Of a DNA stretch of 64,000 nt, positions 44,158 through 52,297 are shown one piece after another. The stretch is from RGIG9115 sp045644665. GTDB lineage: Bacteria > Bacillota > Clostridia > UBA1381. The notes under the pieces were generated by a model, which worked only from the letters and a program-made list of their open reading frames with translations, had not been told where the DNA came from and did not search any database. Positions within the stretch are counted from its first letter, which is position 1. Each line of letters starts with the position of its first letter. The stretch spans positions 27,148 to 91,147 of the forward strand of contig JAZRHH010000007.1 of assembly GCA_045644665.1 (NCBI GenBank), read 5' to 3'. Made by a program: the position numbers and the translations under genes.

Positions 44158-45039
44158 CTAAATAAGATTTGAAGAAAAAACCTCTCCAAAAATGCCCGAA
44201 AGGTCTTTTGCACATCTATCTGCTTCCTCAGTTGTTTTGAAAATTCCGAAAACTGCGGAGCCGCTGCCTGTCATAATGGCGTTTATTGCACCTTTTTTTA
44301 TCAGATTCTCTTTTATTTCTAATATAATAGGATGCTCCTCTATAGCCGCCTCTTCCATTACATTATATAAAAGCCCGGCTATCTGTTCCGAACTACCGGT
44401 TTCAAGTGCCTTTATCATGCCCTTTGTATCAGGTCTTTTTGAAATCTCTCTTTCATCAAGCTTTTTGTACATAAGGGGTGTGGAGATAGAAACCTCCGGC
44501 TTTACCACAACAACAGGTAGACTGCCCTTTGCAGAAACTTCTGAAAGTACCTCGCCTATGCCCTCTGCAAGATGTGTTCCGCACATAATGCAAAATGGTA
44601 CATCTGCGCCAATTTTTGCTCCTATTTCAAGAAGTCTTTTTGTACTTACAGGAGAGCCGAGAAGCTTATTTAAAAGTACAAGTACCGCCGCCCCGTCTGC
44701 ACTTCCGCCGCCCATACCTGCGCCGCAGGGAATGTTTTTTGTTATATGAATTTTTGCGCCTTTTTGTATGCCTGTTTCAAAAAAAATTGCCTGTGCTGCC
44801 CTGTATGCAATATTCTTCTCGTCTGTGGGAAGAAAGTCAAGGCTTGTACTAAGCTCAATACCCTCATCTGTAAGGGAAATTTCCACAGTATCAAAAATAT
44901 CAACAGTTCTCATAATTGTGGAAATGTCGTGGTATCCGTCAGGTCTTTTTGAAAGGACGTCAAGGGTAAGGTTTACCTTGGCATAACCCTTTATAGTGCC
45001 TTTACTACCTGCTAATATGCAACTGTCAGAAAGTAACAT
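44158..45039 (-). CDS. ispE: 4-diphosphocytidyl-2-C-methyl-D-erythritol kinase
   Basis: GHMP kinase of the methylerythritol phosphate isoprenoid pathway. The ATP-binding motif is KNIPCGAGMGGGSADGAAV and the N-terminus has GYAKVNLTLDVLSKRPDGYH with the conserved Lys/Asn and substrate His. The third GHMP motif is MTGSGSAVFG near the C-terminus. I use the ATG at 45039, eight bases from AAGGAG; a GTG three codons earlier directly abuts that site. It follows tlyA after 12 bp and shares an operon with dxs, two steps of one pathway. Confidence 0.95.
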   Translation of the reverse strand: MLLSDSCILAGSKGTIKGYAKVNLTLDVLSKRPDGYHDISTIMRTVDIFDTVEISLTDEGIELSTSLDFLPTDEKNIAYRAAQAIFFETGIQKGAKIHITKNIPCGAGMGGGSADGAAVLVLLNKLLGSPVSTKRLLEIGAKIGADVPFCIMCGTHLAEGIGEVLSEVSAKGSLPVVVVKPEVSISTPLMYKKLDEREISKRPDTKGMIKALETGSSEQIAGLLYNVMEEAAIEEHPIILEIKENLIKKGAINAIMTGSGSAVFGIFKTTEEADRCAKDLSGIFGEVFSSNLI

Positions 45040-45051
45040 CTTTATCACTCC

Positions 45052-45855
45052 TTAAAGCTTCTGGTGTGACTCGTCTACAAGGCTTTTTATTGTTTCCTCG
45101 TTATACAAAAAGCCTTTATCTTCTTTTGTAAGCCATGCAAGGTATTCTATATTACCCTCCGGGCCACGCACCGGAGAGTAGGCAAGTCCCGAAACGAAAA
45201 AGCCAGAGTCCTTTGCATATTCCGCCACATTTTTTATAACCTGCTCGTGCACCTTGCTGTCACGGACTACACCTTTTTTCCCAACTTGTTCTCTGCCTGC
45301 TTCAAACTGTGGCTTTATTAATGCTACAAGCTCTCCTGTATCTCCCAAAAGCTCTGCTGCCACAGGCAAAACAAGCTTTAAGGAAATAAAGGACACGTCA
45401 ATAGAGGCAAAGTCCAACACCTCGCCTATCTGCTCCCTTGTAACATATCGGATATTTGTTCTTTCCATGTTTACCACACGGCTGTCACAACGGAGCTTCC
45501 ATGCAAACTGACCATAGCCCACGTCTACGGCAAATACCTTTTTTGCACCATTTTGGAGCATACAGTCCGTAAAGCCGCCTGTTGAGGCACCAATATCCAT
45601 ACAGATTTTGCCATCTAATAAGACGGGAAATTCCTCCATGGCTTTTTCAAGCTTTAGCCCGCCGCGGCTTACATATTTTAGCTGCTGACCCCGTATTTCC
45701 ACGGTTTTGCAGTCTGCATCTATCATCATTCCTGCCTTGTCAGCCTTTTGATTATCTACAAAAACCTGTCCTGCCATTATAAGAGCCTTTGCTCTGTCTC
45801 TGCCGGATACAAGGTTGTTTGATGTTAAGAACACATCAAGCCTTACCTTTTCCAA
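45052..45855 (-). CDS. tlyA: TlyA-family 16S/23S rRNA 2'-O-ribose methyltransferase
   Basis: Residues 1-65 are an S4 RNA-binding domain (VRLDVFLTSNNLVSGRDRAK and GQVFVDNQKADKAG), and the rest an FtsJ-like methyltransferase with CMDIGASTGGFTDCMLQNGA as SAM motif, then VDVGYGQFAWKL and the catalytic-type SFISLKLVLP. TlyA methylates riboses in 16S and 23S rRNA in mycobacteria; some homologues are annotated as hemolysins. The start is TTG inside the last codons of dxs, with GAGAGG ten bases upstream, so it is translationally coupled to dxs. The dxs-tlyA neighbourhood is common in Firmicutes. Confidence 0.94.
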   Translation of the reverse strand: MEKVRLDVFLTSNNLVSGRDRAKALIMAGQVFVDNQKADKAGMMIDADCKTVEIRGQQLKYVSRGGLKLEKAMEEFPVLLDGKICMDIGASTGGFTDCMLQNGAKKVFAVDVGYGQFAWKLRCDSRVVNMERTNIRYVTREQIGEVLDFASIDVSFISLKLVLPVAAELLGDTGELVALIKPQFEAGREQVGKKGVVRDSKVHEQVIKNVAEYAKDSGFFVSGLAYSPVRGPEGNIEYLAWLTKEDKGFLYNEETIKSLVDESHQKL

Positions 45856-47681
45856 ATTTCATTCATCCTCTCTGCAATTGCCTCTGCATCAAGACCATAT
45901 TCTCTGTCCAGTTCATCTATACTGCCCTGTACTACAGGCTTGTCCGGAAATGCACAAAGACAAAGCTTTGTACTTATTCCCTCTTTTGCGATAATACTTG
46001 CAATTTTCTCACCCATACCGCCGCTTTTTACTCCGTCCTCTATAACGCAGCATAAAGGTAGTACATTTTTTATAATTTCTTCTTCTATGATTGGGTTTAC
46101 AACGGGCACTTCTATAATTCTTGCGCCGCCAAGTATCTGTCTTACCTTTTCCGCTGTGTTCATCATGCGTCCTGTTGCAAAGATTGAAATTTTGTCATGG
46201 TCTGTACATACAGGATATACATCCGGATAAAAATCGTCCTTTAAACCGCTGTACTGGCTACAGCCTCTTGGGTATCTTATTGCAACAGGGCCGCTGCACT
46301 TGCAAATTGCATATTCAAGCATATCACGAAGCTCATCAAAGTCACAGGGCGAAAGTACCGTCATGTTTGGCATAGAGGATAGGAACGATATATCATAAAG
46401 TCCCTGATGGGTTTCTCCGTCAGAGCCTACAATACCTGCTCTGTCAACAGCAAATACCACATGAAGATTTTGAAGACACACGTCATGGAGTATCTGGTCA
46501 TACGCTCTTTGAAGGAAGGAGGAATATACAGCGAATACGGGGATATACCCTCCAACAGCCATACCTGCCGCCATTGTTACTCCGTGCTGTTCTGCAATTC
46601 CTACGTCAAAAAACCTGTCTTTAAAATATTTTGAGAACTTTGAAAGTCCTGTGCTTATTGGCATTGCGGCTGTTATTGCAACAACCTTTTCGTTCCCGTT
46701 TGCAATATCAAAAAGTGCCTCTCCAAACGCGGCAGAATAGTCCTTTTCTGAAGACATGCACTCGCCTGTTTCCGCTACAAAGGGTCCTACTCCATGGAAG
46801 TTCTCCGGACTTTGCTCTGCGGGAGCGTAACCTTTGCCTTTTTTTGTACGGACATGAACAAATACAGGTCTTTGCTTTGATTTTGCAAGTCTGAATACAT
46901 TTATAAGAGAGTCAAGGTCGTGTCCGTCAACAGGACCTAAGTATTCAAAGCCTAAATTTTCAAAAAATGTGCTCTCAAGTAGCAGTCTTTGAGCTTTGTT
47001 TTTTATATTAGATAAAAGATTATAAAGTCCGCTTCCTATAAACGGGATTTTGTCAAGTGCGCGTTCTGTTTTTCTTTTGAGGGCAGAGTATCCCGGTTTT
47101 AAACGGAGCTCTCTCAGGTACTTGGATACAGAGCCTACATTTCTGGAAATGGACATATTGTTATCATTTAAAATAAGAATAAGAGGACTTTTAAGCCGTC
47201 CTGCGTCATTCATTGCCTCGTACATCATTCCGCCGGTAAGTGCACCATCTCCGAATATTGCACCTACTGCGTGCTTGCTACCTTCAAGGGTTCTTGCCCT
47301 TGCAATTCCAACAGCTGCAGAAATTGATGTTGAGCTGTGTCCTGTATCAAAAACATCTGCCTCGGACTCACTGCGTTTTGGAAAACCGCTTAGTCCGCCA
47401 AATTTCCTGAGAGTATCAAATTCATCTTTTCTTCCTGTGAGAATTTTATTTACATAGGACTGGTGTCCCACGTCCCACACAAATTTATCTCCGGGTATGT
47501 CAAACACCCTGTGAAGTGCAACTGTTAGCTCCACAACACCAAGGTTTGAGGCAAGGTGCCCTCCTGTTTTTGAGACGGAGTCTATTAAAAATTTTCTGAT
47601 TTCTTCACAAAGCTGCATAAGCTCTGCCTTGGAAAGTCCTTTTAAATCGGCAGAGGAATTAATTTTATCAAGCAATTTCAC
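45843..47681 (-). CDS. dxs: 1-deoxy-D-xylulose-5-phosphate synthase
   Basis: Thiamine-diphosphate enzyme that condenses pyruvate and glyceraldehyde 3-phosphate, first step of the methylerythritol phosphate path. N-terminal SKTGGHLASNLGVVELTVAL with the catalytic His, ThDP motif IFGDGALTGGMMYEAMNDAG, and the pyrimidine domain VGIAEQHGVTMAAGMA are visible. A GTG start at 47681 gives the canonical MKLLDKINS and has AAAGGA nine bases upstream; an ATG six codons earlier overlaps that site. The protein is then 612 residues. Cotranscribed with tlyA and ispE. Confidence 0.96.
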   Translation of the reverse strand: MKLLDKINSSADLKGLSKAELMQLCEEIRKFLIDSVSKTGGHLASNLGVVELTVALHRVFDIPGDKFVWDVGHQSYVNKILTGRKDEFDTLRKFGGLSGFPKRSESEADVFDTGHSSTSISAAVGIARARTLEGSKHAVGAIFGDGALTGGMMYEAMNDAGRLKSPLILILNDNNMSISRNVGSVSKYLRELRLKPGYSALKRKTERALDKIPFIGSGLYNLLSNIKNKAQRLLLESTFFENLGFEYLGPVDGHDLDSLINVFRLAKSKQRPVFVHVRTKKGKGYAPAEQSPENFHGVGPFVAETGECMSSEKDYSAAFGEALFDIANGNEKVVAITAAMPISTGLSKFSKYFKDRFFDVGIAEQHGVTMAAGMAVGGYIPVFAVYSSFLQRAYDQILHDVCLQNLHVVFAVDRAGIVGSDGETHQGLYDISFLSSMPNMTVLSPCDFDELRDMLEYAICKCSGPVAIRYPRGCSQYSGLKDDFYPDVYPVCTDHDKISIFATGRMMNTAEKVRQILGGARIIEVPVVNPIIEEEIIKNVLPLCCVIEDGVKSGGMGEKIASIIAKEGISTKLCLCAFPDKPVVQGSIDELDREYGLDAEAIAERMNEIWKR

Positions 47682-47709
47682 GCCCGCAATTCCTTTCATA
47701 ATCACAAAC

Positions 47710-47732
47710 GGCACCCACTTTTTATGAGTACC
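47710..47732 (-). other. hairpin between the ACP-like gene and dxs
   Basis: Minus strand GGTACTCA / TGGGTGCC forms an 8-bp stem with two G-U pairs and a 7-base loop. No T-run follows. It may be a processing or partial termination point in the 71-bp gap that separates the ACP-like gene from dxs. Confidence 0.5.
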
Positions 47733-47752
47733 GCCTTTTGACTCTTTGTTTT

Positions 47753-47971
47753 TTACATATTTTCTTCTATGTATTCAACTACTTCTCCAACTGTCCGCAG
47801 CTCATCTGCTGACTCTATTGAAACTTCAAACTCGTCCTCTATTGCCATTACAAGCTCTACCAAGTCACCAAAATCCAGCTCAAGCTCCTCAAATGTACTG
47901 TCTTTTTTGATTTCACTTGCTGCTACATCTGTATATTCTGCAAGCATTCCAACAAATTTCTCATAAATCAT
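47753..47971 (-). CDS. acyl-carrier-protein-like protein lacking the phosphopantetheine serine
   Basis: Clear four-helix ACP homologue: IYEKFVGMLAEYTDVAASEI, then helix II region ELELDFGDLVELVMAIEDEF and the C-terminal TVGEVVEYIEENM. In ACPs helix II starts with Asp-Ser-Leu, and the serine carries 4'-phosphopantetheine. Here it reads Asp-Phe-Gly-Asp-Leu (codons GAT TTT GGT GAC TTG), so the attachment site is missing. The ATG at 47971 is used because GGAGG lies eight bases upstream, giving 72 residues; upstream in-frame ATG and TTG lack such a site. The fold is intact, so it could be a non-acylated paralogue. No fatty acid genes adjoin it. Confidence 0.88.
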   Translation of the reverse strand: MIYEKFVGMLAEYTDVAASEIKKDSTFEELELDFGDLVELVMAIEDEFEVSIESADELRTVGEVVEYIEENM

Positions 47972-48094
47972 ATTATATGCCTCCATTTTCAAATGTAAAA
48001 TTTATAGAAAGTTGTTTTTTGCTGACAACATTTATTGATTTCCTAATTTTTCAAATCTATGCCGTCAAAAGCAAAATTCGTTGTATTTATATGT

Positions 48095-48123
48095 ATAATA
48101 GCATAAACAAAATGAAAATTCAA
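48095..48123 (-). promoter_or_regulatory. sigma-A type promoter of the ACP-like gene
   Basis: Minus strand TTGAAT (48118-48123), 17-bp spacer, TATTAT (48095-48100). It gives a leader of about 120 nt before the start and may also drive dxs-tlyA-ispE. Confidence 0.7.
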
Positions 48124-48151
48124 TAGTTTATTTAAACTGTAATAAAACAGA

Positions 48152-48179
48152 AAAAAAGGTCGCATAAGCGACCTTTTTT
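48152..48179 (-). terminator. terminator of the sugar ABC operon
   Basis: AAAAAAGGTCGC / GCGACCTTTTTT, a 12-bp stem with four-base loop ATAA, immediately after the binding-protein stop; the minus strand continues in Ts. Confidence 0.92.
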
Positions 48180-48181
48180 GA

Positions 48182-49213
48182 TTAACCTTCGTAAACGAGG
48201 TTGTTTGCTATCATTTCATCAACATTTTCAGCATTCCACCATGCACCTGAAATTGCAACTTCTTCCTGAACTTCATTGCCTTCAAGAGCGAATACTGCCT
48301 GTTCAACAGCCTGGTAACCAATCTGGAATGAATCCTGAGCAACTGAACCGATAAGTTCAGGACCTTCTGTCTTCTTCATCCATTCGATTTGCTTTGTACC
48401 TGCATCATAGCCTGAGAACTTGATTGCATCGTACTTTGTGCCTGCTGCGCCGATTGCATCGTAAACCTGCTTAACAACGCCTTCGTTTGTCATGAATATA
48501 GCGTTTGCGCCTTTTTCTGCAAGAGCTTCAAGAGCTGCCTTGTATGCATTGTCTGCATCGCCAGGCTTAACTTCTCTTTCGATTGTGTACTTGCCCTTTG
48601 TTGTTGCGTCTGCATCTGCAAGTTCCTTGAACTTGTCAACAAAGCCGTCTGCTCTGTCGATACCTGTTTGTGTTTCGTCGTGCTGAATTACACCAACGAT
48701 GTACTTATCAGCAGCTGCGATGTCTTCCTTGATTGCTTCAAAGAAGTTTTCTGCAACAAGGTTTGCTGCAAGATAGTTACTTGTAGCAACTGAAGAAACG
48801 ATTGGGTTCTTTCCTGCAGCGTCAAGAGCCTTTATGTCGTTCTCCCAGATACCGCTATCGAACTGTACTACAGGGATATTAAGGTCTTTTGCCTGTGTGA
48901 GCATATCAACGAAGCCTTCGCCGATTGTGCCAAGCACGATAGCTGAAGCGTTGTTTGAAAGAGCTGTTTGTACCATTTCCTTTTGTGAAGGAAGGTCTTT
49001 TGCTGATTCACTTGCAGGGCCTCTGAATGTGATGTTGTATCCATACTTTTCGCCTGCTGCCTCTGCACCTGCTTTAACTGACTGCCAGAATGCGTGGGAT
49101 TCACCCTTTGCTACTACTGCGATTGTTTTTTCTGCTGTACCTGTGCCGCCGCAGCCTGTGAGAGCTACGAGAGCGAGTGCGATTGCGCTAATACCTGCTA
49201 CTAACTTTTTCAT
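48182..49213 (-). CDS. sugar ABC transporter lipoprotein binding protein (ribose/galactose type)
   Basis: Periplasmic-binding-protein-like type 1 receptor. Signal and lipobox: LALVALTGCGG. The mature part begins KTIAVVAKGESHAFWQSVKA, typical for ribose- or inositol-type receptors, with NNASAIVLGTIGEGFVDMLT and PVVQFDSGI in the first lobe and AIFMTNEGVVKQVYDAIGAA in the second. The exact sugar cannot be read from sequence. It is the last gene of a three-gene importer operon, after the permease. Confidence 0.93.
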   Translation of the reverse strand: MKKLVAGISAIALALVALTGCGGTGTAEKTIAVVAKGESHAFWQSVKAGAEAAGEKYGYNITFRGPASESAKDLPSQKEMVQTALSNNASAIVLGTIGEGFVDMLTQAKDLNIPVVQFDSGIWENDIKALDAAGKNPIVSSVATSNYLAANLVAENFFEAIKEDIAAADKYIVGVIQHDETQTGIDRADGFVDKFKELADADATTKGKYTIEREVKPGDADNAYKAALEALAEKGANAIFMTNEGVVKQVYDAIGAAGTKYDAIKFSGYDAGTKQIEWMKKTEGPELIGSVAQDSFQIGYQAVEQAVFALEGNEVQEEVAISGAWWNAENVDEMIANNLVYEG

Positions 49214-49230
49214 AATTAAATTTCCTCCTC

Positions 49231-50406
49231 TTATTTTATGTTAGCTATTTCTTTTTCAAGAGCGTTTATTTTTGCGCTCTTGTCAGGAACACTTAAATCT
49301 GATGCCAGAATTGCATCAATTTCACTTTCTTTTTCGTCAAGCATTTGACGCTTTAATTTCTTTGCTTTTTCTTTTTCTGTTTCAATTTTTACTTTGCCTG
49401 CGTTTTTGTTCTTTATTACGTCCATAAGAACCGCAACAACAACAATTATACCTGTAAGAACATATGTTACGTATGTTGAGTTAAGGTTAAGGTTGAACTT
49501 TGCAAGAACGAAGTTAAGACCGCTTCTTATAACAACGAGCATCATGTTACCGATTACTGTACCTGCAATTGAAGCTGTACCGCCGGCTGCACTTGTTCCG
49601 CCGATGTAAACGCCTGCAATTGCGTCAAGCTCCATACCGTTACCTGTTGCTGATGCAACTGTTGTAAATGAAGCTGCCCAGAAAATTGCCGCAATACCTG
49701 CACCAATTCCGCTGAAGGTATATGCTATAATTTTGTACTTGTCTGTGTTGATACCTGAAAGTCTTGTTGCTTCCTCGTTACTTCCTATAGAAAGAATGTA
49801 TCTTCCGATTTTGCACTTATACATAAGGTACATACAAAGTAGTGCAAGTCCGATTATCCAGATAAGACCTGTTGGTGTACCGTTTGCGTTTGAGAACAAC
49901 TTGTTAAACCATGTTCCGCTTGGGTAAAAAATGTTTGGAATACTTACTATAATTGCACTAAGACCTCTTGAGAACATCATTGTACCAAGGGTTGCAATAA
50001 ATGCCGGGATTTTAAGCTTTGCAACTAAAACGCCGTTTACAAATCCAAACAATGTACCAATTCCAATCATAACAGGGATTGTTGCCCAAAGAGGCATTCC
50101 GTCCATGTAAAGCTTACCTGCAACAACTGCAGATGCGATACACACTGTACCGATTGAAAGGTCAATTCCTCCGGTTGCGATTACGAATGTAACACCAAGA
50201 CCGAGAATTGCATATGGGGCAAGTGACTGCACCATACTTACGATATTGTACTTACCCACAAAGTTTGGGTTAAGAATTGCAAAAATAAGAACAAGAGCCG
50301 CAAGAGCTGCAATAATAATCATATTCTGCTTGCCCTTATTTGCAATAAAATCAACTGTTTTTGTTTTTGTTCTTCTTAAAAATCTATTAAAGCTGAAGGT
50401 GCTCAT
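49231..50406 (-). CDS. sugar ABC transporter permease with charged C-terminal tail
   Basis: RbsC/MglC-type membrane subunit with eight to ten TM segments (VTFVIATGGIDLSIGTVCIA and GVYIGGTSAAGGTASIAGTV are family signatures). Residues after about 335 form an unusual tail of some 55 residues, rich in Lys and Glu (EKEKAKKLKRQMLDEKESEI), with a coiled-coil-like pattern, absent from typical RbsC. It lies between the ATPase (4 bp) and receptor (17 bp) genes. The tail should be cytoplasmic by the positive-inside rule; its role is unknown. Confidence 0.93.
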   Translation of the reverse strand: MSTFSFNRFLRRTKTKTVDFIANKGKQNMIIIAALAALVLIFAILNPNFVGKYNIVSMVQSLAPYAILGLGVTFVIATGGIDLSIGTVCIASAVVAGKLYMDGMPLWATIPVMIGIGTLFGFVNGVLVAKLKIPAFIATLGTMMFSRGLSAIIVSIPNIFYPSGTWFNKLFSNANGTPTGLIWIIGLALLCMYLMYKCKIGRYILSIGSNEEATRLSGINTDKYKIIAYTFSGIGAGIAAIFWAASFTTVASATGNGMELDAIAGVYIGGTSAAGGTASIAGTVIGNMMLVVIRSGLNFVLAKFNLNLNSTYVTYVLTGIIVVVAVLMDVIKNKNAGKVKIETEKEKAKKLKRQMLDEKESEIDAILASDLSVPDKSAKINALEKEIANIK

Positions 50407-50410
50407 ATTT

Positions 50411-51910
50411 TCATTCCTCTCTCATAGTGGCATATGCCATTATTTTTTCCTGGGTAGCGTCTTTTATATCAAGCTCCCCTGTAATTTTTCCTTCGCACAT
50501 TACAACTACTCTGTCGCTTAGGCGCTGTATTTCTGCAAGCTCTGAAGAAATCATAATAACTGATTTTCCCTGCGCGGCAAGCTCTTCCATAAGAGTGTAC
50601 ATTTCACTCTTTGCTCCTATGTCTATACCACGGGTCGGCTCGTCAAAAATGAATATATCAGAGTTTTTAAGTAGCCATCTTGCAATAATAACCTTTTGCT
50701 GATTTCCGCCCGAAAGGTTACGGGTAAGCTGTCTTACAGACGGAGTTTTTGTTTTCAGCTTTGCGTTTTCGCGAATAGCGTCCTTTTCAATTTTTCCGTC
50801 ATTTATCCAGCCTGCCTTGATATAGTCATCAAGTGAGCTGAGCACAGAGTTTTCTGCAACGGACTTGTCAAGCAAGAGTCCGTATCGCTTTCTGTCTTCT
50901 GACAGATAGCAAATTCCGTTTTCAACTGCCTGGGCAGGTGTTTTTATGTTAATTTTCTTACCGTTTACAAACACCTCTCCGCTGTCAAATGGGTCTGCAC
51001 CGTAAATTGCACGGGCAACCTCTGTTCTTCCGGAACCCATAAGTCCTGAAAAACCAAGAATTTCGCCTTTTCTGAGTTTAAAGCTTACGTTTTTGATTTC
51101 TTTGCCGCGGTTTAGGTTTTTAACTTCAAGTACAACCTCTGCATCTTGGGGAACGTTGCTTTGTTCTTTCTTATCTCCGTAGATTACCCTGCCGACCATC
51201 ATGTGAACTATCTCGTCTTTTGTGGTGTCTTTTGTAATCAAGGTTCCAACATATTCACCGTCACGCATTACTGTTATACGGTCTGAAATACGGTTGATTT
51301 CATCCATACGATGAGAAATATAAATCATGCCAATGCCCTTACTCTTAAGGTCTGCCATAATTTCAAAAAGCTCCTCAACCTCAAGCTGTGTAAGTGCCGC
51401 AGTCGGCTCGTCCAGAATTAGAATTTTGGAGTTTCTTGAAACTGCCTTTGCAATTTCAACCATCTGCTGCTTTCCTACAGTAAGAGTGCCAAGAATGGCT
51501 GACGGGTCAATATTTACTCCTATACGGTCAAAAAGCTTTTTTGCATCTTCTTCCATCTTTTTGTCGTCAATATAAATACCATTTATCATTGGCTCTCTGC
51601 CTATGTAAATATTTTGAGCAACAGTAAGATGGTTCATCATATTAAGCTCCTGATGTATAATACCGATTCCTGCGTCCTGAGATTCTTTAATATTGGAAAA
51701 GTTAACGGGCTGGTCAAAAAGAACAACCTCTCCGCCGTCACGCTTGTGGATTCCGCAAAGAACCTTCATAAGTGTGGATTTTCCGGCTCCGTTTTCACCC
51801 ATAAGGGCGTGAACTTCGCCTTCTCGCAGTTCCAGACTTACGGACTTTAGAGCATGAACACCTGAAAACCGTTTGTCAATATCTTTCATTTGAAGAATTA
51901 CTTTGTCCAT
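50411..51910 (-). CDS. sugar ABC transporter ATP-binding protein, two-domain type
   Basis: MglA/RbsA/XylG-type ATPase with fused nucleotide-binding domains. First domain: Walker A GENGAGKSTLMKVL, Walker B ILILDEPTAALT, TVGKQQMVEIAKAVS signature. Second domain: degenerate Walker A GLMGSGRTEVARAIYG and intact signature LSGGNQQKVIIARWL with DIFIFDEPTRGIDIG, the usual asymmetry of this subfamily. The 499 residues are normal. It heads the importer operon and has a strong promoter overlapping an inverted repeat. Confidence 0.96.
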   Translation of the reverse strand: MDKVILQMKDIDKRFSGVHALKSVSLELREGEVHALMGENGAGKSTLMKVLCGIHKRDGGEVVLFDQPVNFSNIKESQDAGIGIIHQELNMMNHLTVAQNIYIGREPMINGIYIDDKKMEEDAKKLFDRIGVNIDPSAILGTLTVGKQQMVEIAKAVSRNSKILILDEPTAALTQLEVEELFEIMADLKSKGIGMIYISHRMDEINRISDRITVMRDGEYVGTLITKDTTKDEIVHMMVGRVIYGDKKEQSNVPQDAEVVLEVKNLNRGKEIKNVSFKLRKGEILGFSGLMGSGRTEVARAIYGADPFDSGEVFVNGKKINIKTPAQAVENGICYLSEDRKRYGLLLDKSVAENSVLSSLDDYIKAGWINDGKIEKDAIRENAKLKTKTPSVRQLTRNLSGGNQQKVIIARWLLKNSDIFIFDEPTRGIDIGAKSEMYTLMEELAAQGKSVIMISSELAEIQRLSDRVVVMCEGKITGELDIKDATQEKIMAYATMREE

Positions 51911-51977
51911 AACTATCTCCGTTTTCTTTAAAATAATTTAAAGTTTTTTGCTCCTTTCTGTTAATCATTGCAAGGAA

Positions 51978-52006
51978 ATGATAACACATTGACAATCTTT
52001 TGTCAA
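51978..52006 (-). promoter_or_regulatory. promoter and candidate operator of the sugar ABC operon
   Basis: Minus strand TTGACA (52001-52006), 17-bp spacer, TATCAT (51978-51983). The -35 is one arm of the dyad TTGACA-ATCTTT-TGTCAA (51989-52006), a plausible repressor site. Confidence 0.75.
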
Positions 52007-52212
52007 TATTATTTTTTATTTAATTTGCTGTAATAATTACCAAAAACACCTTTAGGTTTTTTACACTTTTTACAAAATTATACAGAAAATAAATAGTTTT
52101 TGCATAATTATAAATTTATATATTTTTGTTTATCATATTTGCCATAAACCTTCATAAAATTATTTGTATAATTATAATTGTACAATCCTAACAAATGCTT
52201 AAAAAATGGCAG

Positions 52213-52241
52213 TTGCAAAAAATTAGTATGTATGATATAAT
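52213..52241 (+). promoter_or_regulatory. sigma-A type promoter of the rnf operon
   Basis: TTGCAA (52213-52218), 17-bp spacer, TATAAT (52236-52241), about 55 bp upstream of the rnfC ATG. Confidence 0.78.
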
Positions 52242-52297
52242 AAGTTTAACTTTGTATTAAGACGAAGTTATAAATTTCTGACAGATAGGAGAAGGTT

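Larger units (their letters stand above)
51911..52297. other. divergent A/T-rich spacer between sugar importer and rnf operons
   Basis: This 387-bp region holds the two divergent promoters (51978-52006 minus, 52213-52241 plus). The central part, about 52010-52200, is very A/T-rich with no open frame of note and no riboswitch fold that I recognise. The rnf leader contains a weak AACTT/AAGTT hairpin near 52247-52268. Confidence 0.55.
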
